From positions 1 through 8,117 of the forward strand of contig CASEKM010000058.1 in the NCBI GenBank assembly GCA_949288405.1: a stretch of DNA of 8,117 nt, written 5' to 3'. The notes beneath the pieces were generated by a model. That model was not told the DNA's origin. It saw only the letters and a list, made by a program, of their open reading frames with translations, and did not search any database. A program made the translations under genes and the position numbers. Below are positions 4,756 to 8,117 of this stretch, piece by piece. The stretch is from an uncultured bacterium (GTDB taxonomy: Bacteria; Bacillota; Clostridia; Oscillospirales; Oscillospiraceae). Numbering within the stretch: the stretch's first letter is position 1; each line of letters starts with the position of its first letter.

Positions 4756-5394
4756 TCAAGACTCCAGCGCCTCCAGGATCACGGCGGTAGTAGCCTCGAT
4801 GGTGGGCTGGTTGTCCACCGAGCGCAGGGTCCCCTTGCCCTGGTAGTAGCCCTTCAGGGGCTCGGTCTGCTCGTGGTAGACCTTCAGGCGCTCCCGCACC
4901 GTCTCGGGCTTGTCGTCGGCCCGCTGCACTACAGGGGCGCCGCAGGCGTCGCACACGCCCTCCACCTTGGTGGGGCGGGCCTTGATGTGATAGGATGCGC
5001 CGCACTTGCTGCACACCCGGCGGCCGCCCATGCGCTCCTCGATCTCAGCGTCGCTGATCTCGATGGAGACCACACGGTCGAAGACGACGCCGGCCTGATC
5101 CAGGGCCTCGGCCTGGCCGATGGTGCGGGGCACCCCGTCCAGGATAAAGCCGCCTTCACAGTCGGGCTGGGCAATGCGCTGGGCCACCACGCGGATGATC
5201 ACGTCATCGGGGACCAGCTTGCCCGCGTCCATATAGCTCTTGGCCTCCAGGCCCACAGGAGTTCCCTCCTGGATGGCGGCGCGGAGCATATTGCCGGTGG
5301 AAATGGTGGGGATCCCCAGCTTGGCGCTGAGGACTTCAGCCTGGGTGCCCTTTCCCGCACCGGGGGCGCCCAGCAGGATCAATTTCATGCCCAT
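4756..5394 (-). CDS. adk: Adenylate kinase, zinc-LID form
   Basis: Adk catalyses ATP + AMP = 2 ADP and balances the adenylate pool. The 212-residue protein is the long bacterial type. The P-loop is GAPGAGKGT (9-17), the AMP-binding segment ISTGNMLRAA (31-40), and the core GGFILDGVPRT (81-91). The LID (about 124-162) carries the zinc tetrad C128, C131, C148 and C151, followed by DDKPETVRERLKVYHEQTEPL. Two positions differ from the common consensus: N35 where STGD is usual, and V88 where DGFPRT is usual. Catalytic arginines such as R90 and R122 are retained. The ATG at 5394 has GAGGAG 8 nt upstream; an ATG two codons later would leave 14 nt. It begins 17 nt after secY. Confidence 0.97.
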   Translation of the reverse strand: MGMKLILLGAPGAGKGTQAEVLSAKLGIPTISTGNMLRAAIQEGTPVGLEAKSYMDAGKLVPDDVIIRVVAQRIAQPDCEGGFILDGVPRTIGQAEALDQAGVVFDRVVSIEISDAEIEERMGGRRVCSKCGASYHIKARPTKVEGVCDACGAPVVQRADDKPETVRERLKVYHEQTEPLKGYYQGKGTLRSVDNQPTIEATTAVILEALES

Positions 5395-5402
5395 AAAAGC
5401 AT

Positions 5403-5408
5403 CTCCTC
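5403..5408 (-). promoter_or_regulatory. Ribosome binding site deciding the adk start
   Basis: GAGGAG ends 8 nt before the ATG at 5394, favouring MGMKLILLG over the internal MKLILLG start (14 nt). An ATG overlapping this site itself (GGAGATGC) is out of frame. Confidence 0.75.
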
Positions 5409-5411
5409 AAT

Positions 5412-6776
5412 TTACTCCAGGAAGCCCTTGTAGTGCCGCATGAGCATCTGGGCCTCCATCTGCTTGACGGTCTCCAGGGCGACGCCCACCACGATGATGA
5501 CGGAGGTGCCGCCGATGGCCAGGGAGCTGTACCCGAACAGGTTGCCGGTGATGATAGGCGCGATGGCCACGATGGACAGGTAGAGGGCTCCGAACATGGT
5601 GATCTTATTGAGGACCTTCAGAATGAAGTCGGCGGTGGGCTTGCCGGGACGGAAGCCGGGGATGAAGCCGCCGTTCTTCTTCAGGTTGTTGGCCACCTCG
5701 ATGGGGTTGAACTGCATGGTGGCGTAGAAATAGCTGAAGCCTACGATGAGCAGGAAATACAGCACGCTGTAGAAGGGGTTGGCCGTGTCGAACAGCATCA
5801 TGATCGCGCCGCCGAAGCCGCCGCTGGTGGCGGTCCAGCCCACGAAGGCACCGATGGTGGCGGGGATCATGGCGATGGACTGGGCGAAGATGATGGGCAT
5901 AACGCCGCCCATGTTCACCTTGATGGGGATGTGGGTGGACTGGCCGCCGTACATCTTCCGGCCCACCACCCGCTTGGCGTACTGCACAGGCAGGCGGCGC
6001 TCGGAGTTGTAGATGAAGACGATCAGCACCACCAGGGCCAGCATGCCGATGACCGCCACGGCGATCATCCAGGGGGCCAGCATCAGGTTGTTGTAGGCCG
6101 CGATGCTGGTCTCAGACATGGATTCCATCTGCTCCTCGGTGAGGGGGTTCAGATAGTACTGGGTGCCGGTGATCACGTCGCTCACCATCTGGGGGAAGCG
6201 GGAGACGATGCCGGCGAACAGCAGGATAGAGATGCCGTTGCCCACACCGAACTCGGTGATCTGCTCGCCCAGCCACATAAGGAAGGCGGAGCCGGCAGTG
6301 AAGGACAGGATGATGACCACAGCCACCCACACGGCGGGCAGGCCGCTGGTGTCCACCAGGCCGTTGGCGTTGATCAGGCTGTAGTAGCCGAAGCCCTGGA
6401 TCAGGCCGATGGCCACGGTGGTGTACCGGGTGATGGAGGCGATCTTCTTCCGGCCCTCCTCGCCGCCCTCCTTGGCCAGCCGCTCCAGAGCGGGGATGGC
6501 CACGGTGAGCAGCTGGATGATGATGGAGCTGTTGATATAGGGCTGAATGCTCAGGGCAAACAGGGTGGCCATGGAGAAGGCGGAGCCGCTCATGGCGTTC
6601 ATCAGCCCCAGGATGGTGCCGCTCTGGGCCTGCAGGAAGGTCTCCAGGCCGTCAGCGTTGATATAGGGCACCGGGATGGCGGAGCCCAGGCGGAAGATGA
6701 GCAGCGCGAAGATGGTAAACATGATCTTGCGGCGCAGCTCCGGGATCTGCCAGGCCTCCCGGATGGTCTTGATCAT
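5412..6776 (-). CDS. secY: Protein translocase subunit SecY
   Basis: SecY forms the protein-conducting channel of the Sec translocon in the cytoplasmic membrane. The 454-residue protein shows ten hydrophobic segments, roughly at 17-36, 66-92, 116-134, 147-169, 180-196, 237-256, 290-313, 334-354, 394-412 and 417-437. The plug region precedes segment 2 (about 52-65). Conserved motifs include SSIIIQLLTVAIPALERL (83-100), EFGVGNGISILLFAGI (175-190), YGGQSTHIPIKVNMGGVMP (276-294) and the cytosolic loop GGFIPGFRPGKPT (369-381), with the functionally key R376. It is somewhat longer than Bacillus SecY, mainly through the external loop between segments 5 and 6 (about 197-236). The ATG at 6776 gives MIKTIREAW and has GGAGG 9 nt upstream; an in-frame GTG at 6800 lies within rplO and is rejected. 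Confidence 0.97.
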   Translation of the reverse strand: MIKTIREAWQIPELRRKIMFTIFALLIFRLGSAIPVPYINADGLETFLQAQSGTILGLMNAMSGSAFSMATLFALSIQPYINSSIIIQLLTVAIPALERLAKEGGEEGRKKIASITRYTTVAIGLIQGFGYYSLINANGLVDTSGLPAVWVAVVIILSFTAGSAFLMWLGEQITEFGVGNGISILLFAGIVSRFPQMVSDVITGTQYYLNPLTEEQMESMSETSIAAYNNLMLAPWMIAVAVIGMLALVVLIVFIYNSERRLPVQYAKRVVGRKMYGGQSTHIPIKVNMGGVMPIIFAQSIAMIPATIGAFVGWTATSGGFGGAIMMLFDTANPFYSVLYFLLIVGFSYFYATMQFNPIEVANNLKKNGGFIPGFRPGKPTADFILKVLNKITMFGALYLSIVAIAPIITGNLFGYSSLAIGGTSVIIVVGVALETVKQMEAQMLMRHYKGFLE

Positions 6777-6777
6777 A

Positions 6778-7221
6778 TCAGACCACCTCCACCTTACCAC
6801 CCGCAGCTTCGATTTTTTCCTTAGCGGAGGCGGAGAAGGCGGAAGCCTGGACGGTCAGCTTCTTGGTGATGGCGCCGTTGCCCAGGATCTTCACGCCGTA
6901 CTGGCACTTGGACAGGATGCCCTTCTCCAGCAGAGCCTGAGCGGTGACGGTCTCGCCGTCCTCGAACTTGGCGTCCAGAGTGGAGACGTTCACCGCCTCC
7001 AGGGGTTTGGCAAAGATGTTGTGGAAGCCGCGCTTGGGCAGGCGGCGGGCCAGAGGCATCTGGCCGCCCTCAAAGCCCACGCGGACGCCGCCGCCGGAGC
7101 GGGCCCACTGGCCCTTCTGGCCGCGGCCGGCGGTCTTACCGTTGCCGGAGCCGTTGCCGCGGCCCTTGCGGTAGGCCTTGGTGTTGGAGCCGGCGGCGGG
7201 GGAGAGTTCATGCAGATTCAT
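6778..7221 (-). CDS. rplO: 50S ribosomal protein L15
   Basis: L15 is a 23S rRNA-binding protein important in late 50S assembly. The 147-residue product has the long Gly/Arg/Lys-rich N-terminal extension that threads into rRNA (KAYRKGRGNGSGNGKTAGRG from 15, then QKGQ), followed by GFEGGQMPLARRLPKRGF (49-66). The globular C-terminal domain contains QALLEKGILSKCQYGVKILG (about 95-114) and ends SAFSASAKEKIEAAGGKVEVV. Length is typical. The ATG at 7221 has GAGGAGG 9 nt upstream. It starts 16 nt after rpmD and stops 1 nt before secY. The pairing rplO-secY is one of the most conserved in bacteria, linking ribosome and translocon supply. Confidence 0.98.
   Translation of the reverse strand: MNLHELSPAAGSNTKAYRKGRGNGSGNGKTAGRGQKGQWARSGGGVRVGFEGGQMPLARRLPKRGFHNIFAKPLEAVNVSTLDAKFEDGETVTAQALLEKGILSKCQYGVKILGNGAITKKLTVQASAFSASAKEKIEAAGGKVEVV
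6786..6790 (-). promoter_or_regulatory. secY ribosome binding site inside the end of rplO
   Basis: GGAGG within the last codons of rplO lies 9 nt before the secY ATG at 6776. The rplO stop is only 1 nt from that ATG, so terminating ribosomes could reinitiate directly. The site excludes the earlier GTG at 6800, which lies upstream of it. Confidence 0.8.
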
Positions 7222-7237
7222 TGTCTCGCGCCTCCTC

Positions 7238-7420
7238 TTAGTTTTCCTCGGATACCTGGAGCAGGTAGCCGATCTGGGCGACCTTGCCCCGGGTGGCCGC
7301 GTTGTCGGGCTGCACGGTGGTGTCGCCGATCTTGTGAAGGCCCAGAGCCTCGGCAGTCGCCTTGTGCTTGGCGATGCGGCCGTTCAGGCTCTTGACCAGC
7401 TTGATGTTCAGATTCGCCAT
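7238..7420 (-). CDS. rpmD: 50S ribosomal protein L30
   Basis: L30 is a small 50S protein on the back of the large subunit. The 60-residue product, full length for the bacterial form, begins MANLNIKLVKSLNGRIAKHK and continues TAEALGLHKIGDTTVQPDN, the conserved L30 segment. It ends RGKVAQIGYLLQVSEEN. The ATG at 7420 has AAGGAGG 9 nt upstream. Gaps are 14 nt to rpsE and 16 nt to rplO. The order rpsE-rpmD-rplO is the standard spc arrangement. Confidence 0.97.
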   Translation of the reverse strand: MANLNIKLVKSLNGRIAKHKATAEALGLHKIGDTTVQPDNAATRGKVAQIGYLLQVSEEN

Positions 7421-7434
7421 TGTGAGTGCCCTCC

Positions 7435-7935
<501 letters not shown>

Positions 7936-7952
7936 TGTCGTTTCCTCCTCCC

Positions 7953-8117
7953 TTAGAACTGCAGGCCGCCCTCGCGGGCGCCCTCGGCCAGAGCCTTCAC
8001 ACGGCCATGGTACACATAGCCGCCGCGGTCGAACACCACGGTCTCGATGCCCTTGGCCTTGGCACGCTCGGCCACGGTGACGCCCACCTGCTTGGCGGCG
8101 TCGGTCTTGGTGCCCTC
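7953..8117 (-). CDS. rplR: 50S ribosomal protein L18, C-terminal part (cut by window edge)
   Basis: Only the last 54 codons and the stop are inside the window; the 5' end lies beyond position 8117. The visible product reads EGTKTDAAKQVGVTVAERAK and continues AKGIETVVFDRGGYVYHGRVKALAEGAREGGLQF. This is the conserved L18 C-terminus, with the FDRGGYxYHGRVKALAEGAREGGL signature. L18 binds 5S rRNA and joins it to the 50S subunit. Position directly before rpsE with a 17-nt gap is the standard spc order. The truncation is an artefact of the window, not a broken gene. Confidence 0.96.
   Translation of the reverse strand, partial: EGTKTDAAKQVGVTVAERAKAKGIETVVFDRGGYVYHGRVKALAEGAREGGLQF

Noticed and set aside
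4745..5014. 90-residue N-terminal extension of Map
   Set aside because: The extension is adk sequence read in another frame. The ATG at 4744 matches the family start and has a usable ribosome binding site.
5433..6824. Plus-strand open frame (463 codons) opposite secY
   Set aside because: It is an exact antisense shadow of secY, rich in His, Gly and Asp, with no recognisable domain. Long antisense frames are expected in GC-rich genes.

Overview
This window is a stretch of the main bacterial ribosomal-protein cluster (the spc and alpha operons), read entirely on the minus strand. It is GC-rich, with codons mostly ending in G or C. Strong AGGAGG-type ribosome binding sites stand before nearly every gene. 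The gene order places a KOW-domain protein between map and infA, and rpsD between rpsK and rpoA. Order, SD strength and GC-rich codon use together suggest a high-GC member of the Clostridia, most likely Oscillospiraceae (Flavonifractor/Lawsonibacter-like). That placement is an inference from gene order and sequence style, not from a database search.

Layout in transcription order, from the right edge to the left: rplR (L18, only its C-terminal 54 residues), rpsE (S5), rpmD (L30), rplO (L15), secY, adk, map, a KOW-domain RNA-binding protein gene, infA (IF-1), rpmJ (L36), rpsM (S13), rpsK (S11), rpsD (S4), rpoA (RNA polymerase alpha) and rplQ (L17). From rplR to rpsD the genes are packed with gaps of 1-25 nt or short overlaps, except for a 96-nt gap before rpmJ. 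This looks like one polycistronic message with translational coupling. The two gaps around rpoA are different: 168 nt (rpsD-rpoA) and 162 nt (rpoA-rplQ), both rich in inverted repeats. After rplQ comes a GC hairpin that may be a terminator. At the left edge a good extended -10 promoter points out of the window.

The genes work together in making and exporting proteins. They encode 30S proteins (S5, S13, S11, S4), 50S proteins (L18, L30, L15, L36, L17), initiation factor IF-1, the N-terminal methionine-removing enzyme Map, the SecY translocation channel, adenylate kinase, and the alpha subunit that nucleates RNA polymerase assembly.

No mobile element, CRISPR array, tRNA, rRNA or unfamiliar gene system is visible, and I do not think the window holds an undescribed multi-gene system. 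The points worth a second look are small: structured gaps on both sides of rpoA, a 30-codon upstream ORF ending one codon before rpoA, a TTG start for infA nested in the gene before it, and the outward promoter at the left edge. No gene-free stretch exceeds 300 nt; the longest is positions 1-211.
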